Of a stretch of DNA of 64,000 bases, positions 47,057 through 58,074 are shown one piece after another; positions within the stretch are counted from its first letter, which is position 1, and each line of letters starts with the position of its first letter. The stretch is taken from contig JAWZYV010011619.1 in the NCBI GenBank assembly GCA_038373885.1, forward strand, positions 1,054,001 through 1,118,000, given 5' to 3'. The stretch comes from Cheiracanthium punctorium. Taxonomy: Eukaryota; Arthropoda; Arachnida; Araneae; Cheiracanthiidae. A model generated the notes under the pieces. The model saw only the letters and a program-made list of their open reading frames with translations. It ran no database searches and had not been told where the DNA came from. The translations under genes were made by a program, and so were the position numbers.

Positions 47057-48518
47057 CCTAAAAAAGTAATAATATATCCTTACAAAAACCCTTAACGGGT
47101 TAAAAGTTTGTGACGCAGCATTTTACTTTATAGCTATATGAATTTTAAACATGGTTCTTAAAATAATGATATCAAAGTGACGTCCTGTTGTGACTATAAA
47201 ATATTCGTTTTTAAATTCCGTTACAATTACTTTCTGTTTTATTTTCTAAAGAAAATTTACACTTTCAATCAATGCTTTTAATTATTATACACACTGTCAA
47301 ATGTGTCACACTTTCACTGAGACTATATTATGTATTCAGATGAATTTAATTTATCTTTTGCGTCACGCTATCCAAAAGGGTAAGTAGAATTTACGCAAAT
47401 GTTTACTTTATCATAGTATCCAAAGTAAGTTTAATGTATTCAAATAAATAGGGTGTTACAAAGAAAACATTTGTGAAATTTTGCATCTCCTTGTTTTCTT
47501 TCTTTGCTTCCCCTTTCATACTTTGACTGCAAATTTTTGCTTTGTTTTCAATAAAATGATATTTATCCTCCACGTGTAGAATAAAATTCATTGAAACAAT
47601 TAACTGACTTCTTTAATTAATATATCAACTTTAAAGACAGGGTTTTTAATACTGCAATAGCACACACACTTGCATATACGAAATAAGGATATCATTTCAT
47701 ATTAAAAGTAGATATTTTAGTTTAAATCTGTACCTTTCAGATAAAAGTGCAATAAACCAAAAAGTTCAATTAGTTTATAGAATAAATTATTTTAAGTATA
47801 ATTACTTTTCAGGCTATATAGTTTAATTTTCCAATTACATACAAATATCTATTTCGAAAAATTATGTAAAAGAAAGGAAAGCGTTATTAGTAATCAATGC
47901 ATAGTAACCCATATTGTGATCATCGTACAAGTTTTTCTTTTCCTGAAAAATAAATATATACTATGATTATTAAAACTTTTCCTTTTTATATTTTGATTAC
48001 AGATATTTAAGTTCTTCCAAATAAATCTGTAATTGAAATTTAAAAATGACTTAAATTGAAATCTTCCGTAATTTATTTCTGTAAATGTGGATCTATAGAC
48101 ACAACAGCATTTAAAGACGAAATACTCTTATTAGATTAAATTCCTTTTCTTCTTTTACCAGTTCTGTTTTTCAGCTGAAATTCGTTAACAGAAGCTATTT
48201 GCCGATATCAACTGCTGTTTTAGTATTTAGCCGAGATTAAATTCAGTGTTATCGAATGGTCTTACTGTAGATAAGGTTTATAAGGATAGATTACATGGGT
48301 TTAATCGAATGGACTTTTTTCCGAAATTCATTAGGTGCATGGTTTCCCAATCAATGATAGGGATGTTAAGTATTTCAATTTCGGTTTTTCTAGCTTTGTT
48401 TTGGAGTTTAATCTTTATATAAGTCATACTTATATATGGAATTAAGTACAAGTTGTAATTTGTAACACTATTTTCCATTCAAAATTTTTTGGAATGCTTT
48501 TAAATCGATTGGTAACAA
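47057..48518. other. Intergenic, nothing recognised
   Basis: AT-rich; only short frames. Confidence 0.4.
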
Positions 48519-48720
48519 CATCGTTAATAGAAGTAATTCAACATTTCACCATACAATGGAGCTAAATTAGCTGCATCCTTTCTATGGAGAAACGTTACAA
48601 TGATTTGGTTCCGTTGATCAGTTTAAGCAGCAAATCATGGTTCAACGTTTCCCCATTGGAAGGTTGCAGCTAATTCACCATCACTTTATGGTGAAATGTT
48701 AACTACTTTTGTTAACGGTG
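48519..48720. mobile_element. Palindromic MITE, copy 2 of 2 (202 bp)
   Basis: It matches the 6.5-kb copy end to end. The inverted arms run CATCGTTAAT...AACATTTCACCATA at the left and TATGGTGAAATGTTAAC...GTTAACGGTG at the right, continuing inward into TTAGCTGCA and its complement. Confidence 0.75.
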
Positions 48721-49018
48721 AAAAGAAATACTGTTCAAATCGCGGTTATATGCTTGTCCATAAAATATTTTGAAGAAGTTATTAAATTATTAATGCATTA
48801 GAGACACTTAAAGTCAACAAGGAGCAACTGAACCACAATATATTGAAAAATAAATGATATTAAATAAATATATTAACAAAAACTTGTTGCTATTATATTT
48901 TATTATAAAACGTCTTTTCTAAGGCCGGACACTGGCGGTGCAGGTCTTTGATGAGATTTGTTTACTCGATTTGTTGGCATTTTATTATGGCAGCACATAG
49001 TAAGCAGCCATTGGTACC

Positions 49019-49268
49019 TCCTATGAAGGGAGGGATGAATTAACAGTCATGCCCATACAGGGGTCGAAGTGTGCTGCGTGCTGACTATGCAACCAGAGGC
49101 TGCGTTTGAAAACGAGGTTCAAACGCGCCTTTACTTTACATCTAGAGAAAACCGACCCAAACTCCAGACTGTTGGATCGACAGCCTCACAATTGGCCAGG
49201 TCAAAACGTCGGACCTCCATACTTCAATCGTAGGTCATTTTGAGTGTCTTATACACTCAGCTATGATG
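49019..49268 (-). repeat. tRNA-derived SINE (family A), long copy
   Basis: On the minus strand it starts CCATCATAGCTGAGTGTATA (decayed A box), then AAGACACTC, GAAGTATGGAGGTCCGAC and a body with GTCGATCCAACAGTCTGGAG. The last blocks match the 1.7- and 5.7-kb copies. Segments toward 49019 may be its 3' tail. Confidence 0.55.
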
Positions 49269-51300
49269 GAGCTGAAAACTTTATCTTTCCTATCAAATTT
49301 AAGAATACTGGAAAACATTATTCCGATATTTTCTACATTTGTTTAAATCTAAATATGATTTGACATTTTATTTCTTGAAATAAAAAAAATTATAAACCAA
49401 AATATTCAAAAAGAAATAACATTTGTTTATTCATTACTTATTATCTGGTAGCATTTTTTTTTTTTTTTTTTTTTGGATTATAAAATGCATATATTTCAAA
49501 TCCACCAAAAATATACTTTAAAAGATCAATATACATTATTCTGACACCTACAAAAGAATTGTGAATTTATCAAGAATGGAGGTTTTGAAATAGGAGATGA
49601 TTTGTATGAAAAAATTTTATAACTCTACAATACACCAAATAAAAATACAAAATAAGTAGAAAACTAAGTAGTATTTTAAGGCCCAAACCTCTTTAGCAAT
49701 AAAATTCTGAACAGTAAGCCTTGCTCTTCTTCTGTAAACGACGTCTGTAAAAACAGATAGCTAAAAGTTTTCATTTGTTTTGATAGCTACGGGTTCTTTT
49801 TTTTCAATTGAAGAATAAATAAATAACCTATTTGTTGGCTGATTCTCGTTCATGTGAATCTGTAGAAGATTACTATAGTAAGTTTAGAAACAAATAATTA
49901 CACTTTTAAACTTTGACATATTTATAATTTTATAAAGTACAATTATTTCGTGATCAGAAAATGACAAACCCTAGACTGTGGGAGCACTTTTGAAAGAAGC
50001 TCTGCAGTCAATAACACAGATATTTGTGCTTCTGACGAACGTCAGTTGGCTCAGTTAAGAAACAGATCTTTATTAAGTAGCTCATTCATTCTTAGTATCA
50101 AAAATTTAATTTGTACACCCCATTTAAAAATGCACATATATTAAATACTTCCTCTATTTATCGGGTAATTTAAATAATGTTTAAATTTCAGCATCACTTG
50201 CAATTTGATTTGAAGTTGTTATCAACTTTCAAAACTGATAAGTTTTCTCTTTACTCTTTCATACACCGAGAACTTGTGGCTATTTGCGTCTTGGTGAACT
50301 CGCATTAGAACAGGGTTATTAGCATTTCACATTGTAATGGTATTCGGAAGCTAAAATTTCCGCCAATAACTTTATATTTGGTAATTATACGCTAATAGCG
50401 GGAAACAGTCCCGTTATTTGTGTGTCTTACTGTATTTATTTCAGCAATGAGTTGTACATATTTTAATTCATCCCCATTTTTAATCTCTCCAGCTGTACCA
50501 GTTTTACTCGCCAAAAGGACTGGGATAATGCTTATGTACCGTGAAAAGTTATTCCGTGTTTTAGATTTAGTTCGGATGTTATAATTGATCCAACAAATCA
50601 CGGATAAGCGTTTTACCTAAGAAATTTAGCAGCTGATGAGGAACAGTCAAGACAGCTTTATATTTCTCTATAACTATTCAAAATGAAAATTATTAGAAAT
50701 CCTAAAACTTGGTTAATGAGTAAAGTGCGCGTCCGTGATATCAAAAATCATGCGAAGTATACCTATTTGATTTGCTGATCAAAATATACTTTGAAAAGTC
50801 TTATAGAAACGGGAGAAGTGCAGAAAACATCAATTAAATATCACAACTGAGGGGTTTATGGGAGAGTTTTGCACATAGTTAAGAGTGTACTGTATGACCT
50901 TTAAATTTGAAAGCTATCAGTTACAGCTAAGATTTCTTCATATTCTGGTATCGATCAGCATTAAATATTACAGGAGTTAAATTAAAATACTCGTTGCTTA
51001 TTTGTACAGAATACTTAATTGTTATTGACCATCGAATAAAAAATACACCCTTCGGAGGATTTCTTTCTTTTTTATACTTTACCACCACTTTATGTGAACC
51101 AGTTTATATAACTATTTCATATCAACAAACTATCTGAATTCCGCTTTGAACATTTTATCTATTTAATTACGATTTTAATGCAACTTTTTTTTCTAAACTA
51201 TATTTGCCTAGATATTTTATAATTTCTTACCATTAGCATCAGTTCAGAATACACACAAGTATGCAATGCATGCTTTGAATACACACACATGCGCACGTAT
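49269..51300. other. Intergenic; one poly(T) run
   Basis: A run of more than 20 T at 49457-49477 could be the tail of a minus-strand retroposed sequence, but nothing adjacent is recognisable. Confidence 0.35.
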
Positions 51301-51321
51301 GGATATATATATATATGTATG

Positions 51322-51384
<63 letters not shown>

Positions 51385-51434
51385 GTATATATATATATAT
51401 ATATATATACGTATATATATATATATATATATAC

Positions 51435-51475
<41 letters not shown>

Positions 51476-51478
51476 TTA
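51301..51478. repeat. Long (TA)n microsatellite with periodic CG interruptions
   Basis: About 170 bp of TA dinucleotides with TACGTA interruptions at about 51382, 51408 and 51432, roughly 24-26 bp apart, which suggests a higher-order unit was itself amplified. All overlapping Tyr/Ile open frames are artefacts. Confidence 0.92.
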
Positions 51479-51550
51479 ATGACTATGTCATTTTATCTCT
51501 CACACCTTTTATTGAAAATTGCCCGAAAAAAAGCGACATGCAACATGATT

Positions 51551-52108
51551 TTTACATATATTTAAATACTATTAGTTCACAACAGCTTTAATGTATTGTT
51601 ACAATACTTCGTAAGCCGTAGAATATGCATCACATGTATTTTTCTATAAATAGGTTACGATCATAAAAATTTCAACATAGTGTTACCAGGCAAAATACAC
51701 GAAAGAGGAGAGTTAAAATAACATAGTCAATTAATATCGTTTTAATATGGCTATAATGAAACTAAAAAAATAGGGGTGTTCAGGGGTGTCTCTCCCTGAC
51801 AGGGAGAGGCTCGAACAGCCGTGCTTTTTTTTTACATATATTTAAATACTATTAGTTCACAATAGCTTTAATCTATTGTTACAATATTTCGTAAGCTGTA
51901 GAATATGCATCACATGTATTTTTCTACAAATAGGTTACAATCATAAAAATTTCAACATAGGGTTACCAGGCGAAATACACGAAAGATGAGAGATAAAATG
52001 ACATAGTCAATTAATATCGTTTTAATATGGCAATAATGAAACTAAAAATTAGGGGGTTCCGGTCTCAGGGGGGACTCCCCCTGACGAGGCTCGACAGCGG
52101 AGTTTATA
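51551..52108. repeat. Tandem duplication, 280-bp unit, two copies
   Basis: TTTACATATATTTAAATACT begins at 51551 and again at 51831, and similarity runs the full 280 bp. Each unit ends in a G+C-rich hairpin (CTCTCCCTGACAGGGAGAG in unit 1, GGGGGACTCCCCC in unit 2) followed by GAGGCTCG-AACAGC. Possibly repeated terminal segments of a retroelement; family not recognised. Confidence 0.75.
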
Positions 52109-52823
52109 TATCTATATACATATATATAGGGTACCTCTAAAACACTAATCTAGGCTTTTATCGTTATCATTTTGATAATAGACATCTATTATAAATTGGA
52201 AAGTTATATAAAACATCACATAATTTTATGTTATCGATTAAAATTTTTGAAAGAATTAATCTAAATAAATACTAGATCTTCATATTATATGGCGTCTTTA
52301 CATAAATAACTTCTAGTTTATAAAATATGTCCCGTACATTAATTAGGTGATATTCGAAGCATTTTATCCTAAATATATAAAAATAAATTTATTCTGGCTT
52401 AAACCATTTTCAATGGCGTAAAGTGAGAGAAATCATGTAGTATGATCTCATTTCAGGTTGTTTATACAAATTACGAAAGAAAACAATAATTGCATGAATA
52501 CATAATACAGTCCCTCACCATCAAATTTTTTAAACATTTATATGTACCATGAACTTTTCTCATGATGAAAAACTGAAACTTTGTACATATCTAAATTAAT
52601 ACATTGAGCAAATTTCACTAATTCAAAAATTTTTTGGTCGTATTTTATTTATTTAGATTTAATCTCTTGAAAAATTTAATTGATAGAGTAAAAATTCGTT
52701 TTTATGCAACAGCAATTTATTGTAAATATCTATGATCAATAAATTAGAATTTTGTGATTAGGAATAAAATATTTAAGATGTGATTAGGAATAAATGCTTA
52801 GGCCTGTGTTTTGGGGACTTTCT
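52109..52823. other. Intergenic, nothing recognised
   Basis: AT-rich without elements I can support. Confidence 0.4.
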
Positions 52824-52842
52824 TTATATATATATATATATT

Positions 52843-53532
52843 AAAGATCTATTCAACAATATTCCTCTTGACGACCTTTACAATGTAATTAATGAATTAT
52901 TTGAAACTTGTGTTAACAATATTCAGCTCCCTTCCCATGTTGATGTAACTTATTTCAGTTGTCTATCTAAATTTATTATCTATAATAATTTTATTCTACA
53001 TAACAATAAAATATATCTACAAAATCATGGTATACCACAAGGTGGTTCAGCATCTAGTTACCTTGCAGATCTTTACTTATATTACTATGAAAAAGAATAT
53101 ACTAATACACACATCATTCTTAAACGATATATAGATGATATCTTACTTGTAAACACTACTAATAATAATAACATTATCTTCCCCATAATCCAATAAAAAT
53201 ATCCATCTGCTCTGGAATTAATTAAAAATGATATGCTTAACAATTCTGTTAGTTTTCTAGATCTAAGTATCTCCATCACTCCTAGAAATAGCCTTAGTTT
53301 CAATATATATGATAAGCGTAAAGATTTTAGCTTTAAAGTAAATAGCTTTACTCATTTTTCCTCCTTCTTACATAAATCTGTATTTCGCAGTATCATCTAT
53401 AATCACTGCTGTAGAATCAAGTTTCTATGTTCTGATGATTTCAAAGTCTCCAATTTTAAATCAGTATTTCTGTCAGCTAGACAATACAACTATCCCACTA
53501 AGTTCCTAAAATCTATTATATACAATTCTTGA
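52843..53532 (+). pseudogene. Reverse transcriptase fragment, one stop codon, 5'-truncated
   Basis: After a (TA)n tract the frame reads DLFNNIPLDDLYNVINEL, then GIPQGGSASSYLADLYLYYY (RT block 4), RYIDDILLV (catalytic Y-x-D-D), NSVSFLDLSI and YDKRKDFSF. The frame is continuous to TGA at 53530 except for one TAA at 53194-53196, so the copy is fairly young. The palm is nearly complete; fingers and any endonuclease are missing upstream. The F-L-D-L and Y-D-K-R-x-D-F signatures and absence of LINE-type features suggest a Penelope-like or related single-ORF retroelement, but I cannot fix the clade. Confidence 0.72.
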
Positions 53533-54486
53533 TAATGATGTGTCTAATGTCTTTGTTAATTTACTGGAGGTTGGGTGGGGTTTTGGTTTTAAGGTTGTAA
53601 TTGGATGGTTGGGTCCGGCGGAGGAAGTTTTTCTCATTTAAAAAAAAAAAAAAGTAATATGTTTAAAAACAATTTGGATGTGTATATGCATGCATATATA
53701 TATATCTGGAGGGAAGAAAAAAAAAAAAACGGGGTTCCTATATTGCGATTATTCTGTCCTAAACATTATTTTTTTCTTATTTACTAGATTAATCTTCTGT
53801 CATACAATAACTAATTATACATACTTTGTCAATAATAATAATCATTATATTTTTTAAACAATATGTTATATTTAATTTTGCTATACTATTTATTTTATTC
53901 ATTCTTTTAAATTTATTATTATTCAATATATATTTATTATATTAATATACCTGGATATTCTTAAAATTTAATAATATTACCTTTTAGTATTTGGCAACTC
54001 CTATACTTTCTTCTTTCCACTTTTACACTTTTATTTAGTGGCAACACCATTTTTAGCTTTTTACAATTCTTAGCATTGGCAACACATACAAATTGTTCAA
54101 ATAAAATTTCCATGTGCTCAAGGTCTGGTATGTAAAATTATCTTTCTAATTTTTGTTATCTTTTTGATTTAATTCTTAATTTTGTTCTGATTCTTAATTT
54201 TGTTATCTTTCCTTTATATAGTAGGGTAGGGCCCAGATGTGTGGAGTTAATATCTCTTCTGATATGCCACACAACCGAAACCCTACTATTTGGTTTGCTG
54301 TAAATTATAATCCACTGTTTGTGGCCCCTGACGATGGTGACAGTGGTTATAATTTCCGTTCCATTATATTATCACAATAATTCTTGCACTTTATTTCGAT
54401 TCAAAATCTGGTTTCTAATTCTTGCTAATAGCTGTAATTTTTATGCGAGATATGTCTTATTTGTAGTATGTTTTGTGTTTTACTTG

Positions 54487-54487
<1 letters not shown>
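53533..54487 (+). other. Presumed 3' region of the reverse transcriptase element, with two stem-loops
   Basis: It contains a poly(A) run at 53641-53653, then AT-rich sequence. At 54221-54286 GTAGGG/CCCTAC and TGTGTGG/CCACACA form nested stems. At 54302-54355 an approximately 16-bp stem (AAATTATAATCCACTGT with one bulge) encloses a 21-base loop containing CCCTGACGATGG. Confidence 0.4.

Positions 54488-54520
<33 letters not shown>
54488..54520. repeat. Microsatellite (TA)n
   Basis: Uninterrupted TA dinucleotides. Confidence 0.9.
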
Positions 54521-54522
<2 letters not shown>

Positions 54523-54613
54523 CGCTAAACTTACGAATCAAGGAATCATTCTACAGCAGTTTTCGTAGTATAAATAGACAATGAACACAAAATTTTATGC
54601 AAAACAGAAAGAA

Positions 54614-54616
<3 letters not shown>

Positions 54617-54660
<44 letters not shown>
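54617..54660. repeat. Microsatellite (TA)n, left flank of the 3.4-kb transposon
   Basis: A TA tract that continues at 58030-58070 on the other side of the transposon, so the insertion target was this microsatellite. Confidence 0.9.
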
Positions 54661-54661
<1 letters not shown>

Positions 54662-55028
54662 GGTGGTTTTGCTGCCTATGGAGAAATTTTTTTTTTGAAA
54701 AGTTAAACTCTCACCCTCTAGTTTGGTGACATTAAGCGAGTTAATGCCCCTGTTAAAATATTAGATCATTTAAAGGTTATTTAGAGGTAGCTTAAAGGCT
54801 TTAAAGTTTCAGCCATTAGTGTATATGGAAAACATGTTTTCTGTATAAGAATTTACATTTCAATTGGTATAGCAATAATATGTGTTTATAAAATAGATAT
54901 TTGTTTTAGTGACAACACGTTTAGTATAATTTAAGTTTCTGACAAGGATTAGTCCTTGTCTGGAATTCACATAACAACTTCTCGAACTCTAAATAATTTT
55001 TACTCCAACTCCAAATAATAACTTCTAC

Positions 55029-56560
55029 TCACTCAAAATAATGTTATTGCAACAACTGTACACAGTTTAGGCCTTACAGTTGATGACTGCAATCTATCAA
55101 GAAGCAGTGTAAGAAAAGAATATCTTACCGAAAGGAAATGGCGGAAAATGTTAAAGATGATTTTAGTGCATCAAATCCTGATATAAGTTTTTTGGTACAT
55201 TGAGATGAGAAATTACTTCCAGGGATTTCTTGCAGTGGCACAGAGAAAATAGATAGGTTTTAAATCTTAGTTACAGGAGGTGGATCAGAAAAGTTACTTG
55301 GAGTCCCTAAAATTCCAAATGGCACAGGTGAAGAAATAGCAGCAGTTACAGTGAAAACCTTAGAAGAATGGAAATTAACTGAGCAAGTCAAGGGAATATG
55401 CTTTGATACTACATCAAACAACACTGGCATAAATTCTGGAGCTTTTCACTCTCATTGAAAAACATATAGGAAGGAACCTGCTGTACTTTGCATGTCCGAC
55501 ATTATATCCATGAAATTATTTTTGCAGATGTATTCACTCTGTGTTTTGGACCATCATCTGGACCAAAAGTTCTTCTTTTGAAAGGTTTAAAGAATATTGG
55601 AACTTCATTGAAGGAAAGTTTGAAACATATAAAACTAATGAGATTGGTCGAAGAATGGTTGCTGTTGAACTGCAAGAGCTGAAGAAAAATGCTATGGAAT
55701 TTGCCTTTACAACTTTACAAAACGAGAAGCAACCCCACGGTGACTACAGAGAATTTCTTGAATTAGTATTGATCTTTCTGGGCGAAACTCCTCCTAAAGA
55801 TATTCACTTCAGAGCTCCGGGCACCTTCCATAATGCACGGTGAATGGCAAAGAGTATTTACTCTTTGAAGATATGGCTATTTCATCAACAGTTTAAACTA
55901 ACACCAAGACAGAAGAATGCTTTGATAGAGTTTAACCTGTTTGTAGCACTTTTATTTATGAAGCACTGGTTTACTGCTACTATTGCAACAGAAGCTCCTG
56001 TTCATTATCTGCAGTTTTTGGTAAAACTTCATGAATATGCAGAATTCAACAGAAACATTGCAAGCAAGACAACAACCGCAATAAAACGACATCTTTGGTA
56101 CCTAGGAGAAGAACTGGGTGGGCTCAGTTTGTTTTCTAACAATGTGTCTGCAGAAACAAAAGTGAGCATGGTTCAAGGTTTAAAAAAAGAAATGACACAA
56201 AAGCAATTGAAACGACTTGATGAGAAAACAAATTACATTCACCTAAAATCTTTAGAAAATTTTGTGACAGTGATGTCTCTGACGCTCTTCAATTCAATAC
56301 AACTTGATACTTCATTCTTAGAAGTAGATCCCTCTGAATGGAAGGGATTAGATTCTTACAAGAAATCCAGAGATACAGTGAAAGGTATTAAAGTTGTTAA
56401 TGACTGTGCTGAAAGAGGTGTCTGCTCTTATTACTTTCATAACTTATTAATTTTATTACTTTCATGACAAATTAACCAAAAATGAAGAGCAGAAACAATA
56501 CCTTTTGCAAGTGGTCGAGACCCATAGGAAGTAATTCAAAACCTCTGAGAAGACTACACT
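55029..56560 (+). pseudogene. Decayed transposase of the 3.4-kb element (RNase H-like family with CFDTT motif)
   Basis: Reading through lesions: SLGLTVDDCNLSRSSVRKE, then VH-stop-DEKLLPGIS, KLLGVPKIPNGTGEE, VKGICFDTTSNNTGINSGAF, KEYWNFIEGKFE, APGTFHNAR-stop-MAKSIYSLKIWLF, HLWYLGEELGGLSLF and, after a small duplication, EEQKQYLLQVVETHRK. I recognise this order from uncharacterised transposon-derived proteins common in arthropods and cnidarians (W-D-G-K-L-L, C-F-D-T-T-x-S-N-T-G, P-G-x-x-H-x-A-R-W-M-A-K). Two stops replace expected Trp (TGG to TGA, 55199-55201 and 55841-55843); there are frameshifts near 55140 and 55460. A 13-bp direct duplication, TTATTACTTTCAT, near 56430-56460 breaks the end. 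The longest intact piece is 207 codons (55844-56467). Confidence 0.75.
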
Positions 56561-56829
56561 GATGAAGTTGGGTGCTACCATGCAGATTGCTAATACCAGT
56601 ACTTCCTAAACCCAAAGCAACGAATTTCTCATCCATCCTAATGTGCATTTTAATTTGTTCAGTTTTTTAGTTTTACAGATGGACAACATTACTTGACATT
56701 ATCTTGGTTGTATTTTTATAGGTAATGTTTCATGATTAAATATAAAAATCTGGAGTGACTCCACTCGACTTTCCGAACACTTACGATTAAGATCATTACC
56801 AAGCATTTAAATAAATTTTAATCGATGAA

Positions 56830-57562
56830 TAATTCAAACATATATACCAAATTGAAGCTCGATCGAATGTACCGTTTAAACGCTAGCGCACTTTCAAGAA
56901 TTTCTCCCCATAGGCCATAATTTAAAAGAAATCTTTGTCGTAGCCCTGTAGAAAAACTATAAGTCCTATAAACATCGAAATCAATACCGGTCTTGCAATG
57001 ATGATTTATAACATGTATACCCAATTTGAGCTCAATCGAATGTACCGTTTAAACGCTAGCGCACTTTCCAAAATTTTCCTCCATAGGCCATAATGTAAAA
57101 GAAATCTTTGCCATAGCCCTGTAGAAAAACTGTAAGTCCTATACACATCAAAATCAATACCGGTCTTGCGAAGGTGGTTTATAACATGTATACCCAATTT
57201 GAGCTCAATCGAATGTACCGTTTAAACGCTAGCGCACTTTCAAGAATTTACCTCCATAGGCCATAATGTAAAAGAAATCTTTATTTTATCCCTGTAGAAA
57301 AACTATAAGTCCTATACACATCAAAATCAATACAGGTCTTGCGACGGTGGTTTATAACATGTATACCCAATTTGAGCTCAATCGAATGTACCGTTTAAAC
57401 GCTAGCGCACTTTCAAGAATTTTCCTCCATAGGCCATAATGTAAAAGAAATCTTTGTCGTAGCCCTGTAGAAAAACTGTAAGTCCTATACTTACCAAAAT
57501 CAATACCGGTCTTGCGACGGTGGTTTATAACATATATACCCAATTTGAGCTCAATCGCATGC
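56830..57562. repeat. 173-bp tandem repeat, about 4.2 units, inside the transposon
   Basis: ACCGTTTAAACGCTAGCGCA starts at 56871, 57044, 57217 and 57390, exactly 173 bp apart. Units are nearly identical. Because 173 is not a multiple of 3, the repeated minus-strand frames (MGIHVINH...) are by-products. It lies between the transposase and the right terminal repeat. Confidence 0.92.
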
Positions 57563-57589
57563 CCTGTTCAGGAGCTATCGTGTTCACTC

Positions 57590-57653
57590 ACATACACACA
57601 AACACACATACACACACACACACACACACACATACACACATACATACATACAT
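57590..57653. repeat. (CA)n-rich microsatellite
   Basis: CACACA tracts with TACA interruptions, just past the 173-bp array. Confidence 0.85.
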
Positions 57654-58028
57654 CTCGTAAAAATAGCATAAATGAATTCAGAAGACCTCAAAACGTGTAA
57701 ATACACCAAAATCTCGAAGTCGAATTTTTTCTTGATTACAACACTTTCCTTACATGGTACATGTTCGGAAAGTAATAAAACTAAACTACTATTTATTAAA
57801 AAAATTTAGTTATTAGTACCTTTGATTTACTGATATTTATTTACTGTATTGACTATCGTTATAATGCAAAGTTTGACACTAAAATTAGCAAACTTCAAAG
57901 TGTTTGAGCTACCTCTAAATAACCTTTAAATGATCCAATATTTCAACTGGCACATTAACTCACATAATGTCACCGAAGTGGGGGGTGAGAGTTCAACATT
58001 AAAAAAAAAAAAAAAAATTGAAACCACC

Positions 58029-58029
<1 letters not shown>

Positions 58030-58070
<41 letters not shown>
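58030..58070. repeat. Microsatellite (TA)n, right flank of the 3.4-kb transposon
   Basis: Continuation of the interrupted TA tract at 54617-54660. Confidence 0.9.

Positions 58071-58074
<4 letters not shown>

Larger units (their letters stand above)
54661..58029 (+). mobile_element. 3.37-kb DNA transposon with about 165-bp terminal inverted repeats
   Basis: The left end GGGTGGTTTTGCTGCC and the complement of the right end (GGGTGGTTTCAATTTT) start an inverted match that keeps landmarks in order: CTCTCACCC, GGTGACATTA, GAGTTAATG, GATCATTTAAAGG and TTATTTAGAGGTAGCT. TA lies outside both ends (54659-54660, 58030-58031), within a TA microsatellite. Inside are a transposase pseudogene and a 173-bp tandem array. 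The superfamily is not certain. Confidence 0.82.

Noticed and set aside
51239..51591. Three Tyr/Ile-rich ORFs up to 100 codons
   Set aside because: Translations of a (TA)n microsatellite, not proteins.
56818..57543. Three similar 63-68 codon ORFs beginning MGIHVINH / MGIYVINH
   Set aside because: By-products of the 173-bp tandem array; the period is not a multiple of three and the frames close in each unit.
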